NCBI GenBank assembly: GCA_028023455.1
Contig: JAQFVV010000285.1
Span: 244,501-308,500, forward strand
Length of the DNA stretch: 64,000 nucleotides
Source: Epiperipatus broadwayi
Taxonomy: Eukaryota > Onychophora > Udeonychophora > Euonychophora > Peripatidae
Direction: 5' to 3'
The position numbers and the translations under genes were made by a program. Every line of letters begins with the position of its first letter. Within the stretch, counting starts at the first letter, position 1. The notes under the pieces were generated by a model. That model was not told the DNA's origin. It searched no databases and saw only the letters and a list, made by a program, of their open reading frames with translations. Of this stretch, positions 22,850 to 34,216 are shown piece after piece.

Positions 22850-24400
22850 ATTAAAAAGGCAAGAGTTCAATATAAAAATTAACCAGTAAATTGGTAGTTT
22901 GTGTTTTATTGAAGTAAAAGATTACAATTTGAAGACTAGAAAAGATAAATTTATTGCTTTAATTTTTAGAAAACATTGAGGTAATGCACTGTCAAACTCT
23001 GAACATTATAAAATATATCAATCTGCTGCCATTGTTCCCAGAATCTTTGCGAAGGTAAAGCTGAACAAGGAAAACTGTCTGCTTCAACTTCTACTTGACT
23101 TTAGTGGCTCATACTTTTACAATGCAGCTAAATTTATTGGTCCTGGCTTATAAATGACCTGGGTTTTGGTTCATATACATTAAAATCTACATATCCTCTA
23201 TGGACATAAAGGAATTGTATGGGTTTGTCTCTCGCAATGAATCTATTAAAGTTGTAGACTAGTTACAACATCAAGTCAATTATAAAATCCAGAAAAACAT
23301 TTTTTTAAGATACTAATTATAATTAATAGATTTTTGCATCAATAAATTACAAAATCTATAAAATGAATCATGGATGACCAATGAGGTTCTCTTTTAGTGT
23401 TGTTTGTATTATTTATCCAAATTTGAAAATCTGATTGTTCCAACATTTAAGTGTCTGCCTAAAACATTTTTATGCTATATATTGATGATACACTAATATG
23501 TGCAGATGAAGAAGTTATTAATAAAATTCATCATGAGTTAGCATCTATGACTCCTTTAATTTGGACTATTGAGAAGGAAAATGAGCATCTTCATAATATA
23601 AAATTCTTAGACCTAGATATTTTTAGAAAGAATAATGTTTTGAATTAAAGGATAGTTTTAAAACACTTAAATGTGAGAAGCATTATATGCCCTAAATATA
23701 CCACCTCCTTCTACCATAAATAGGTGAGACTGAAAGGTTGTTTCCATAGAAACTGGAAGTTCTGCAAGTTTGAAGCAGATCGGAGATAAAACATAGAACT
23801 ATATACAAAAGATCTAATTAAAATAGGGTATAAGTCCAAAAAAATAAATTCAATAATTGCTAATTTTTATGACAGAACCTTGCACCCTGTAAATGTCCTG
23901 TCTGAAGACAAAAAATAATCTATTCTATCTTTATATTTCCAAAGTTGCATAAAAGTTAAAAATATTTGTATTGACAAATGCAATATCAGCTTTTGCTCAC
24001 CTCAGATTTAAATAAATTATTAAATAATTCAAAAGATAAAAGAATTAGAGAAGCCTCACACCAAGTTGTGTACAAAATTAATTACCAAGGATCAAATTGC
24101 TTAAAGTCTTACTATGGAGAAATGAGAACTAACTTATCCATAAGACTTTCCCAGCGTAATAATCTGTCCAACTGGGCTAAAAAAAGCAGCAAACACTCTT
24201 TTGTTTTCTTGACCCATGAGTTGCAATCAGGTTGCAATTTTGATCTCTCTATGGTTGACACTGTTTGCTCTGAGAGAGATGACAGAAAGAGAAAGATGAA
24301 ATAGGCATGGTCAATAGCTAAAGATATGCACCCCATAAATAAAAGGGGCACTAGGACTCCTGTTTCTAAAAATGGCATTTGTAGCTACCATTTCCATCAC
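22850..24400 (+). pseudogene. Penelope-like retroelement remnant with RT YIDD and GIY-YIG domain
   Basis: The recognisable order matches a PLE. PRIFAKVKLNKENCLL and DFSGSYFYNAAKFI (near 23,030-23,140) are the RT entry block 'PRIYGLPKIHK...PLRPI'. FMLYIDDTLICADEE near 23,475 is the catalytic palm C motif with both Asp residues retained. IHHELASMTPLIW and HNIKFLDLDIFRK follow. The frame at 23,978-24,304 gives the GIY-YIG endonuclease: VVYKINYQGSNCLKSYYGEM, RTNLSIRLSQRNN and the C-terminal CSERDDRKRK, followed after a stop by AWSIAKDMHPINKRG. In PLEs this nuclease makes the target nick that primes reverse transcription. Stops (such as the one after KNNVLN) and frameshifts show it is inactive. 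Its immediate upstream neighbour is a family 1 hammerhead copy. Confidence 0.88.
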
Positions 24401-25429
24401 TAGAATGTAAATTTACTCACAATTGTTTAATTTTATGCTAATTTATTCTATAATATGCAAAATAACTTTAAAACCAGACCTCAACTGTGATTAATTGTTT
24501 AATGGTATGATTATAATACATTCCAGTATTAAAAACGCTTAGCTTTAAAATAAATTTCTTTATGATAAAACAAAAATGGTCTGCTGTTAAATGTTTCAAC
24601 ATTTATTATATAATTATTTTTTTTTAATAAATGCAAAGTTTAAAATTAATTGTAAAATAAAGAGGCATTACAAAAAAAAAAATATTTTTGTTTTAGACAA
24701 AACATTTTTTTGTCATTGTTAATTAAAATTTAGATTTGTTAAAATCAGAACTAATATAAAATATTTACATTAAAGATACCATTTTTATATAATTTATAGT
24801 AATTTAAAAATATCAAATATTATTATTTAATATTTAAGTCATTTCAGATTTTATTTTAAATAATCTATTTTTTATTAGAAGTTGTAATATATATGTACTC
24901 ACTCTACATTGTATAAGTACGAGTCCAATCCATCTCAGTATATATAAATATGATAAGCATAATTAGCATTTATTTATTTATGTCAGAATAATGACTAGAA
25001 AATGACATATATTTTTCTTCATGCATACACTATATCACAATTTTAAATCATGCTTAAACTAATCCTGTAATATTAAACATTAACTATGTTAAGCAGAATC
25101 TAGTTGCAGTCTTATTCAAACTTTACATGCTTAGACAATTAATATATTTGTTGAATTAAATATATAGTATTAATAATTGCATTGATTACAAGTCTTATAT
25201 ATGAGTATGCTAAAATATGTTTTTATTTATTATGCTTATCTCTCTCGTAATATTACATAATATTAAAAATATATTTATTTCAAAGTGTTGCAATTTAATC
25301 TAGAAGGGTCAATTTCTTGTACATACATTTGATAATTTTCCCATTACAGAAATACTTTATGATTATTACTAATCACTTATTAAGATAAAGGCTATGATAT
25401 CCTTTATAGCAATAGATAGAAATCTTAAA
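24400..25429. other. AT-rich DNA, nothing assigned
   Basis: Probably PLE 3' untranslated DNA at first, then unassigned. No terminal repeat is visible downstream of the PLE. Confidence 0.4.
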
Positions 25430-25446
25430 TGTAATTAAAAATTAAT

Positions 25447-25699
25447 GTTTTATAAAGAGCTTGCAAATAAGCTTATAACAAGCTTTGCAGAATTTTCTCA
25501 ACCCCAGACCAGTTTCTGCTAATGGCTTCATCAGTGACATGCCAGGATAATTCAAGCATTATAAGCCAGTAGCAGAAAATGGTCTGGGATTGAGGATATT
25601 CTACAAACTTTGTTAAGAGCTTATTTGTGAGCTCTTTATAAAACATTTGTAATACAAGCTTGTTTAAATTAGGTCATGTGACATCTGACTTGACTTATT
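25447..25699 (-). mobile_element. Hammerhead element family 3, inverted arms, 17-bp TSD
   Basis: Arms of about 65 bp (ATGTTTTATAAAGAGC...CCCAGACCA, 25,445-25,511, and its inverse 25,580-25,646) flank a minus-strand hammerhead motif. The right side continues into an asymmetric tail containing GGTCATGTGACATCTGAC. The flanks carry TGTAATTAAAAATTAAT (25,430-25,446) and TGTAATTAAAGATTAAT (25,700-25,716), a 17-bp duplication with one mismatch. The arms have no similarity to family 1 beyond the general plan, but the tail motif is shared. Confidence 0.8.
25499..25545 (-). ncRNA. Hammerhead-like motif, family 3
   Basis: On the minus strand the core is CTGATGA (25,528-25,534), followed by AGCCATTAGCA (stem II only two clear pairs), GAAAC, TG and GTC, then TGGGGTTGAG. 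Stem III is the same two-pair minimal form as in family 1. Stem I pairs TCA with TGG, is then interrupted, and remains weak. Core positions are conserved, but stems I and II appear eroded. Confidence 0.6.
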
Positions 25700-25716
25700 T
25701 GTAATTAAAGATTAAT

Positions 25717-27150
25717 ATATCTATTTTTACTAAATACACCATCATATCATTAATCCAAATCCATAACTTGTTTGTACTCATATATAATATCTTGATATAT
25801 CCAATACTTCAATTTCACCATACTCATCTTCAGCCACATGAATAAAGAATAATTGAAAAAGATAAATGACTTTGAAGATAACATTTTGGTTGAATTAGTA
25901 CTTCTCAAAAGGTTACAGTCTCTCAAATATTAGAAATGGATATTAAAATCATCTTTATCTTTTTCAGATGTTTTTATTTTATGTTTAAAGTGTGCAGTAG
26001 TGAAGTTGAAAATTTGAGTATATCTAAGATATTATGAAAAAAAAAAACAGAATAGAGTTGAATTAATAATGTCCTGTAATTTTATTTAATAACACAGCTA
26101 TATTAATCTTTAAGATTAAAGTTTATATCTGGGAAAAAATAATGTGATTATTTCTAGCCTAATAAATGATTTGTATTAATCTTAAAGTATTTGTGTAAAG
26201 AGGATGTTGTCAAATGTATGACTGCATGCATAAATTTGATGAAAATATGTCATAAGTTATGATCTAGGATAACAGGTGAATACAGTTTCAATTAGAAATT
26301 GCATTTTGGAAATTATCTTATTTTTGGATGTTTTTACATACGTGATGTATGAAAGCTGAAATTTTTGATATATCTAATATATATATTAATAAATCATAAA
26401 TTTCCAACTACTAACTGATTTCTAAATATATTTCACATGATAATTGTTAGAACTTAATACCCTCCTCTCACCAAAAAATATTCACAATCTGTTGTCAAGG
26501 CAACTTTCTATACCTAAAGGCAAAGAATCTGTTGTCAAAGTAATACTCTGTGGGTGAAAGAAAGAAATAATCTTTTACATATAGAGATTTCTTTGACAAC
26601 AGATTATGGGTATTCTATCCATTTATTAAGCTTTGACTATTATGAGAAGATAAATATCTAAAATATATCAATTATATATGTAACTCATGTGAAAGTCTTC
26701 ATATCATCATCACACACACACACACATATATATATATATACACACACACTTTAATATAAAAATATAAATAAATAAATAAATATAAATTCCATCATATGAA
26801 ATATATATATTATTTAACTTCACTATGACTATATTTTATGTTTGTATCATGTGTAATCAATGAATAAAACAGATATTATGAATTTTCTAGATATCATAGT
26901 TCTGAATTCAATTTTTTTTAAAGTAAAAGGAAAAATTATTAATTTTATTGATTTAAAGAAAAGACATTTACTTTATAAAATACAAAGTATGTCTTTGGAC
27001 ATAGAAAATAATGGTATTATCAACATTTTTTAACTATTATCAATATATCGCAGGGTAGGGGACTCTCCAAATTTATTTCAGTATGTCTAATTTACAGCTT
27101 CTTTTTCTACACCATTTCTGTAAACCTTCTTATTATAGTTTCCCTGCTTG
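25717..27150. other. AT-rich DNA with a small inverted repeat
   Basis: At 26,495-26,610 the phrase CTGTTGTCAAGGCAAC occurs, repeated as CTGTTGTCAAAG and inverted as CTTTGACAACAG. It is related to the dispersed repeat at 6.3, 35.3 and 52.1 kb. CA and TA runs lie at 26,712-26,750. No gene is seen. Confidence 0.5.
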
Positions 27151-27158
27151 GTTAGGTG

Positions 27159-27607
27159 CAGGGGTGGAAAAATAGTGGTTCACAGGCCACATTTGGCCCA
27201 CTAAGTATTTTTTGTGGTCCACCAAGATAGACAGAAAAATCCACCTTGAACTGAGATTTCCTTCCTGTGCATGACTGAAGATTCTTCTTGTATTTTCCAC
27301 TAGGAGGCCACATCAAATTGCATCCAGAGTGTAGATATGATGCACAGTGGTTTCCACTTGATCTGATTAATTTCAATTTTGTCTTTGCGACAGTAAATAT
27401 ATATATTTCCAACTTTAGTGGAACCATGAACCACCTGAACAAATGTAAAATCGGTAATGAAAGTCATGCGTTTAATGAAGAGTAGACAAAAAAATATTTT
27501 TTTGTCAATACAGGGAATAAAGCAGAGTGTTTATTGTGTCATGAAAATAGGTGTGACCCTCCACTGCCACAAAGTGACCCCTGAGCCAAAACAATTGCCC
27601 ATCCCTG
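27159..27607 (+). mobile_element. Short hAT-type DNA transposon remnant with BED-like zinc-finger fragment
   Basis: The left end CAGGGGTGG...GGTTCACAGGCCACATTTGG and the right end ...ATTGCCCATCCCTG match the typical hAT/Charlie terminus, which begins CAGGGGTGG. Near 27,480-27,545, one frame reads KKYFFVNTGNKAECLLCHEN. That resembles the start of the BED-type zinc finger of ZBED/hAT transposases (a C-x2-C pair after a YFF block). The candidate 8-bp flanks GTTAGGTG / GTTTAGTA match at 5 of 8 positions, consistent with an old insertion. About 450 bp long, it is internally deleted and cannot encode transposase. Confidence 0.75.
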
Positions 27608-27619
27608 GTTTAGTACAAT

Positions 27620-28140
27620 GCTTAAGTCCATAGATCAAAGCTTCAGTTTAGTCATTTCTAGAGTCCAAACTTCTTATGAATTCCTGAACAATAAATTATG
27701 CAAATAATTATGCCTTACATGGTTCTGTGCAGTGGTAATGTGGTAGAGTCTGAAGTTCAAGAACCATAACTCACAGTTTCAGTTCTGCCATTTCTGGTTC
27801 TCAAATTTCTTATCAATTTCAGAGTAATTAAATTACTTGATTATTACTTTTATTTTATAGTTTTTTTTTATAGTTTTAAAGTAACATTTATTTGATGAAA
27901 CTACTTAATTTTATACATTAAGATATTTATAATAATTTTTTGTGTGGTGATAATAATAAATTAAAAATTAATAGTCAAAGTCATTGTATCAGTGACAAGA
28001 TTGCAGTATGTTTGGAGAGGAGCATTTCAATAGAAAAGGTTCCATGATTTCTTTATCTCAGTGACACAAGGTAATATGATGGACCCATATTCAAAAGATG
28101 AATTGTGTAGAAAAGAAAACTATTACTGGGAAGTGCATTT
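27620..28140. other. AT-rich DNA, nothing assigned
   Basis: A phrase near 27,727 (GTGGTAATGTGGTAGAGTC) looks vaguely like a tRNA A box. No matching B box is placed well enough to call a SINE. Confidence 0.4.
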
Positions 28141-28918
28141 TATACAAACCACTTTGAACACTTTTTAGCAATACTCTTTATTTGTACATATATACATACA
28201 CCTATGTTTCGACTGTCCTGCAGTCTTCTTCAGAGCCTTGATATAATGAACAAAATAAAACAAAATACATAATTATATAATAATACCATAAAAAATGTGA
28301 TCAATAAAAAACTAAAAACAACATAAAATATATTAAGATATTAAAAAATAATAATAAATATAAAATATTATTATTAACAGATGAATGAGTAAAAAAATAA
28401 TAGATATTATATGATTTAAAATTAAAAGAATATTAATTAATAACCATAAAGTTTAAGTTTATGAAGAATAGAAATAATTAGTAGATTAATTAATCATGAT
28501 AAAATAGATAATATATTTAGATTAATAGTTGTCCTTGAATATATATATATATACAAGCGTTAGCAAATTTTTAACTTGCATTTTTGTTTATCATATATAT
28601 ATATATATATATATACAGTTAGGAATACATATGTGTAATTTATATTTATTTTCTATTTATGTTGTACATTTTGTTTTGTATTAATTGTTTTATTTAAGTT
28701 TGGTTGTTTATTTCAGTTTTATTAGTTTTTTAAATATTTTTTATGTTGTTTTTAGTTTTTTATTGTTTACATTTTTTATGGTATTATTATTATAACGAGA
28801 TGGCCTATTTGATAGCCCTAGTTGAGGCACCAAATATAACAAAATGGCCTTTAATCATCCCAGTTGATATACCAAATATAACAGAATCAATTATATTTAA
28901 TGCTTGGAAATCATTAAC

Positions 28919-31003
28919 TTAATGCTTCATAGTTAGGTTCACCAAATATAACAGAATGGATTATATTTAAAGTCTAAGTTGGTCTTGTTAAATATAAGGA
29001 GATGATTAAATTCCCTAGAAAGAGGATATGCATTTCACTACAATCAGACTTAGGGTCTTCAGGTAGAATGCTAGAAATGAATCGATGAAATATTAAGTCC
29101 ATGATTATATCTATTTTTATTATGCTAGCTCAATAATCTTTAAATAAGTTTTAATATAATTTAGACTAGTTCATCCATCTCTCATCCCTCTTTCAATCAC
29201 CATTATGCCACGATATTCAAACTCATGGAGAATTTGCAATTAGCTCTTTTCAGGGATAATTTCAAAACAAGTTATTATTTAATATGCCTTTATATAAGCA
29301 TTAACTAACAATTGATATTCATATGATATTTATAATACTAGCATATATATAATATAATTCAATAATGATTAGACAAAGAGATCAAGTTAATAAATCAATA
29401 TTTAATAAACAATAAAAAATATAATATAATAGATAATAAAATATTAATAAATAAATATGGATGAATTTTACCATTTTAAAAATATTAATAAATAATATTC
29501 TTATTTAATACCCTATGATAAAATTCAATACTATAATAAACTTTCAAAAATTAAATAAAATAGTTTAAATTAACAGATATATAAAAACAATATCTGGATT
29601 CAAAAATTAATAATTTATGTAACTTATTAATTTATTTACTGTTCTTATTTATATGTTTCATAATTACTAAGTACTATTTACAATTGTATAACTTATATAT
29701 TATATGTATTTTTGATAAATAAAATACATTGAACATTTACAATATTATGTAGTAAATACAATATAATCTTGTTTAAAATATCTATTAAATAATAACTATT
29801 CTTTATATCCTTCATCTAATTTGATGAATTATATCAAGCTTTCAATTCATTATATTTAATACTAAATATAATTTTCCTATTAAGATATAATGATGCGATG
29901 CCAAATTTGAAATAAAGATACTAATAATAATAATAAACATATTAAAATAATATAAGCATTATTATAATATATATAAATAAATAATAAAGAAAACTTATTT
30001 TCCAGAGTTGAGAGCAGATATTGAAGTCTATAGTTCACAATCCTAATGAAGATCTTTTACGAAGTATATTATTAATCCATTGGAATAATGATGATTTATT
30101 TATCCTTAATTGATAAACTGTTAATAATATCCAATGACTTGATTGATGTAATATAAAGTAAATATTCTTCGAATGATGATGTTCCCATTCTCCATTATTC
30201 TATTATCATTAGACATTCTTTTCAATTAATATTTAAAATATTTCAAAATATTTTAAAATAGCATGCAAGGTTGGTTTCAAATCCTTTACGATACAAAGCT
30301 GTTCTACTCAAAGCACATTGTTTTATTCTATATATATATATAATTATCTTAAATTTATATATACCCGAAGAATAACGGAAGTGTTAAAACAATGTAGTTT
30401 CTAAAAAACTTAAACAGCTGTTCTATTCTTTTATATTGCTATTCCTTTAAGATTTAATAGAAAATTAAAATATTTTCCCTGCAGACTTTTAATCCACAGA
30501 TTATCTTAATTTGGAAAAGTTAATATTTAAATTCCAATCGTTGAACAGTAGTATTGATAAAAGAAAAAGTTATTTAAAGAGAAATGATTTTCTTTTCTTC
30601 TCCTTAATAACAAGAGAATGAATAAATCTGCTTGCGTGTTGTTACAAGTTCATGCTTTATTCAAATATTAATTGTTCAGTAGACATTAAAATTTAATAAT
30701 AAAATATATATATAATTATTTATTACTCAACTTCAAATCTGGAATTTTACTCAAAAACTTGATATTAATATATATACTGTTTAAAGTTCACGTATATATA
30801 AAATCATTCATTTCAACTCCAAATCTGGCATTTTACTCAAAAACTTAAGGTATGTATTATTTAAAACTCACATGTATACATAAATAGTTTATGTATGTAT
30901 ACATAATAAAATAGTCAAATAAATTTTATATTTATAAATAATTTCATAAGAGATAAAATCATGTTAGACCAATAATAATATCTGGAAGAAGTTACTATTA
31001 TAT
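28919..31003. repeat. 2.1-kb direct repeat, copy 1
   Basis: It matches 31,985-34,082 nearly base for base; differences are scattered substitutions and microsatellite length changes. It starts at TTAATGCTTCATAG and ends near GAAGTTACTATTATAT. There is no coding content. Upstream of it, the phrase ACCAAATATAACA(A/G)AATGG is repeated two or three times at about 60-bp spacing (28,830-28,960). Confidence 0.9.
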
Positions 31004-31216
31004 TTCCCCTTCCCTTAGAAAATTAAAATTTTAATTTAAGTTAAAATTTTAAACACTTACAACTATTTTAGTATGTTCTTATAATTTAATTGCATTTATA
31101 CTTGGATTTTATGAAGGGTTGAAGTTTTTTTTTTTAACTGTTTTATCTTTCCTTATACTTGAGCTATATTATTCTTTTGATAATGATCAAAAAACATTAA
31201 GGACTTTGATGGTTAA

Positions 31217-31984
31217 CCCTTTTCCCGCCTCTTACGAGGCCTCTTGTCGACAGCTGACGTCACTCTAATTCTGCTAGTTTTAATGCTAGAATATTCGTTT
31301 GACAGTTATTGATTAGGTTTTTAAAAGTTCTGTAAGATGGTGCCCTCTTCCGAATTATTTTACAAGTAAAAAATAAAAAAAAACGCATTTAAAACTAAAC
31401 AAAGAAAGAAGTTTGTCGGTGATTGGCTGTCAGCCGGCTCTCAGCCGAAAAAGAGATTCTGATTGACTGGAAAGAACAAAGAAACCGCCTGATCAAGGAA
31501 AATAAAGAAAAACGCTGAGATTTTCATTTCGAATGTAATTTAAGTATTAAAAAAATATAATTTGAGAAATTAAAATAGTTTTTTAATAAAATATACTAAA
31601 AAAACAAAATTATTTTCAAAAAATATTGAAGATTTTAGTAAAAATATTTAAGATTTAGCAAAAAGAAATCTTTACTTTTCCATAACATAAAATTGAAAAA
31701 AAGCATTTATGTCAGCATTTTTTTGTTTATACATTCGCTTTTAAATTTGCCGAAATTGAATATTTTATAATAAATAAATAGCAATTTATTTTTGAAAGAA
31801 CTTTCGTTCACTTTCATAACCTGAAAAATTAGTAATATACTTTTTATAAACGTATCTGAGTTGAATTTAATATTATAGGCAAATATGTTTTAACAATAGG
31901 CTTTGTCTTCAATTTGTGAGTTGGCCAATTAAAAGATTTGATTTTTACCTCATACAACCAATAATATAATTAGTGGTTTAAGGG
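31217..31984. mobile_element. TTAA-flanked, piggyBac-like non-autonomous element
   Basis: TTAA occurs at 31,213-31,216 and 31,985-31,988. The enclosed 768 bp begins CCCTTTTCCCGCC and ends TTTAAGGG, giving short inverted termini of the CCCTT type seen in piggyBac elements. A GCCTC/GAGGC hairpin lies just inside the left end. It is much richer in GC and CpG (TGTCGACAGCTGACGTCAC) than its surroundings. No transposase remains. The right TTAA is also the first base block of direct-repeat copy 2. Confidence 0.5.
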
Positions 31985-34082
31985 TTAATGCTTCATAGTT
32001 AGGTTCATCAAATATAACAGAATGGATTATATTTAAAGTCTAAGTTGGTCTTGTTAAATATAAAGAGATGATTAAATTCCCTAGAAAGAGGATATGCATT
32101 TCACTACAATCAGACTTAGGGTCTTCAGGTAGAATGCTAGAAATGAATCGATGAAATATTAAGTCCATGATTATATCTATTTTTATTATGCTAGCTCAAT
32201 AATCTTTAAATAAGTTTTAATATAATTTAGACTAGTTCATCCATCTCTCATCCCTCTTTCAATCACCATTATGCCACGATATTCAAACTCATGGAGAATT
32301 TGCAATTAGCTCTTTTCAGGGATAATTTCAAAACAAGTTATTATTTAATATGCCTTTATATAAGCATTAACTAACAATTGATATTCATATGATATTTATA
32401 ATACTAGCATATATATAATATAATTCAATAATGATTAGACAAAGAGATCAAGTTAATAAATCAATATTTAATAAACAATAAAAAATATAATATAATAGAT
32501 AATAAAATATTAATAAATAAATATGGATGAATTTTACCATTTTAAAAATATTAATAAATAATATTCTTATTTAATACCCTATGATAAAATTCAATACTAT
32601 AATAAACTTTCAAAAATTAAATAAAATAGTTTAAATTAACAGATATATAAAAACAATATCTGGATTCAAAAATTAATAATTTATGTAACTTATTAATTTA
32701 TTTACTGTTCTTATTTATATGTTTCATAATTACTAAGTACTATTTACAATTGTATAACTTATATATTATATGTATTTTTGATAAATAAAATACATTGAAC
32801 GTTTACAATATTATGTAGTAAATACAATATAATCTTGTTTAAAATATCTATTAAATAATAACTATTCTTTATATCCTTCATCTAATTTGATGAATTATAT
32901 CAAGCTTTCAATTAATTATATTTAATACTAAATATAATTTTCCTATTAAGATATAATGATGCGATGCCAAATTTGAAATAAAGATAATAATAATAATAAT
33001 AAACATATTAAAATAATATAAGCATTATTATAATATATATAAATAAATAATAAAGAAAACTTATTTTCCAGAGTTGAGAGCAGATATTGAAGTCTATAGT
33101 TCACAATCCTAATGAAGATCTTTTACGAAGTATATTATTAATCCATTGGAATAATGATGATTTATTTATCCTTAATTGATAAACTGTTAATAATATCCAA
33201 TGACTTGATTGATGTAATATAAAGTAAATATTCTTCGAATAATGATGTTCCCATTCTCCATTATTCTATTATCATTAGATTCTTTTCAATTAATATTTAA
33301 AATATTTCAAAATATTTTAAAATAGCATGCAAGGTTGGTTTCAAATCCTTTATGATACAAAGCTGTTCTACTCAAAGCACATTGTTTTATCCTATATATA
33401 TATATATATAATTATCTTAAATTTATATATACCCGAAGAATAACGGAAGTGTTAAAACAATGTAGTTTGTAAAAAACTTAAACAGATGTTCTATTCTTTT
33501 ATATTGCTATTCCTTTAAAATTTAATAGAAAATTAAAATATTTTCCTTGCAGACTTTTAATTCACAGATTATCTTAATTTGGAAAAGTTAATATTTAAAT
33601 TCCAATCATTGAACAGTAGTATTGATGAAAGAAAAAGTTATTTAAAGAGAAATGATTTTCTTTTCTTCTCCTTAATAACAAGAAAACGAATAAATCTGCT
33701 CATGTGTTATTACAAGTTCATGCTTTATTCAAATATTAATTGTTCAGTAGACATTAAGATTTAATAATAAAATATATATAAAATTATTTATTACTCAACT
33801 TCAAATCTGGCATTTTACTCAAAAACTTGACATTAATATATATATATATATATACTGTTTAAAGTTCACGTATATATAAAATCATTCATTTCAACTCCAA
33901 ATCTGGCATTTTACTCAAAAACTTAAGGTATGTATTATTTAAAACTCACATGTATATATAAATAGTTTATATATGTATACATAATAAAATAGTCAAATAA
34001 ATTTTATATTTATAAATAATTTCATAAGTGATAAAATCACGTTAGACCAATAATAATAACTGGAAGAAGTTACTATTATATT
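31985..34082. repeat. 2.1-kb direct repeat, copy 2
   Basis: This is the second copy of 28,919-31,003. It runs directly into the right terminal inverted repeat. The frame at 33,579-33,764 is partly conserved in copy 1 but interrupted there, and has no family resemblance. Confidence 0.9.
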
Positions 34083-34216
34083 ATATAATTATGTATTTTG
34101 TTTTATTTTGTTCATTATATCATAGCTCTGAAGAAGACTGCAGGACAGTCGAAACATAGGTATATGTATATATGTACATATAAAGAATTTTGCTAAAAAG
34201 TATTCAAAGTGGTTTG

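Larger units (their letters stand above)
28145..34216. mobile_element. 6.07-kb composite unit with 138-bp terminal inverted repeats
   Basis: The left end (28,145-28,282) and right end (34,079-34,216) are inverted repeats of about 138 bp. Each contains CTGAAGAAGACTGCAGGACA...GTCGAAAC (right, 34,128-34,155; left, complement of 28,206-28,233). Inside lie two 2.1-kb direct repeats and a TTAA-flanked insert. A further inverted pair (about 28,283-28,340 and 28,735-28,795) lies near the left end. No reverse transcriptase, transposase or other coding domain was recognised. Inverted terminal repeats with this motif also occur in the 16.7-kb palindrome, so a PLE-type derivative is my favoured reading. 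A fold-back DNA element is the alternative. Confidence 0.7.

Noticed and set aside
27152-27442. 96-codon minus-strand frame
   Set aside because: It is antisense to the hAT remnant, whose BED-like fragment is on the plus strand.
31970-31984. TAGTGGTTT at the right end of the TTAA element as the family 1 tail
   Set aside because: Only nine bases match, without the preceding GATCATGTGATG, so coincidence is likely.
34128-34161. CTGAAGAAG...CGAAAC as a canonical hammerhead
   Set aside because: An extra A between the core and stem II and the lack of a convincing stem I break the model. It is reported only as a recurrent motif.
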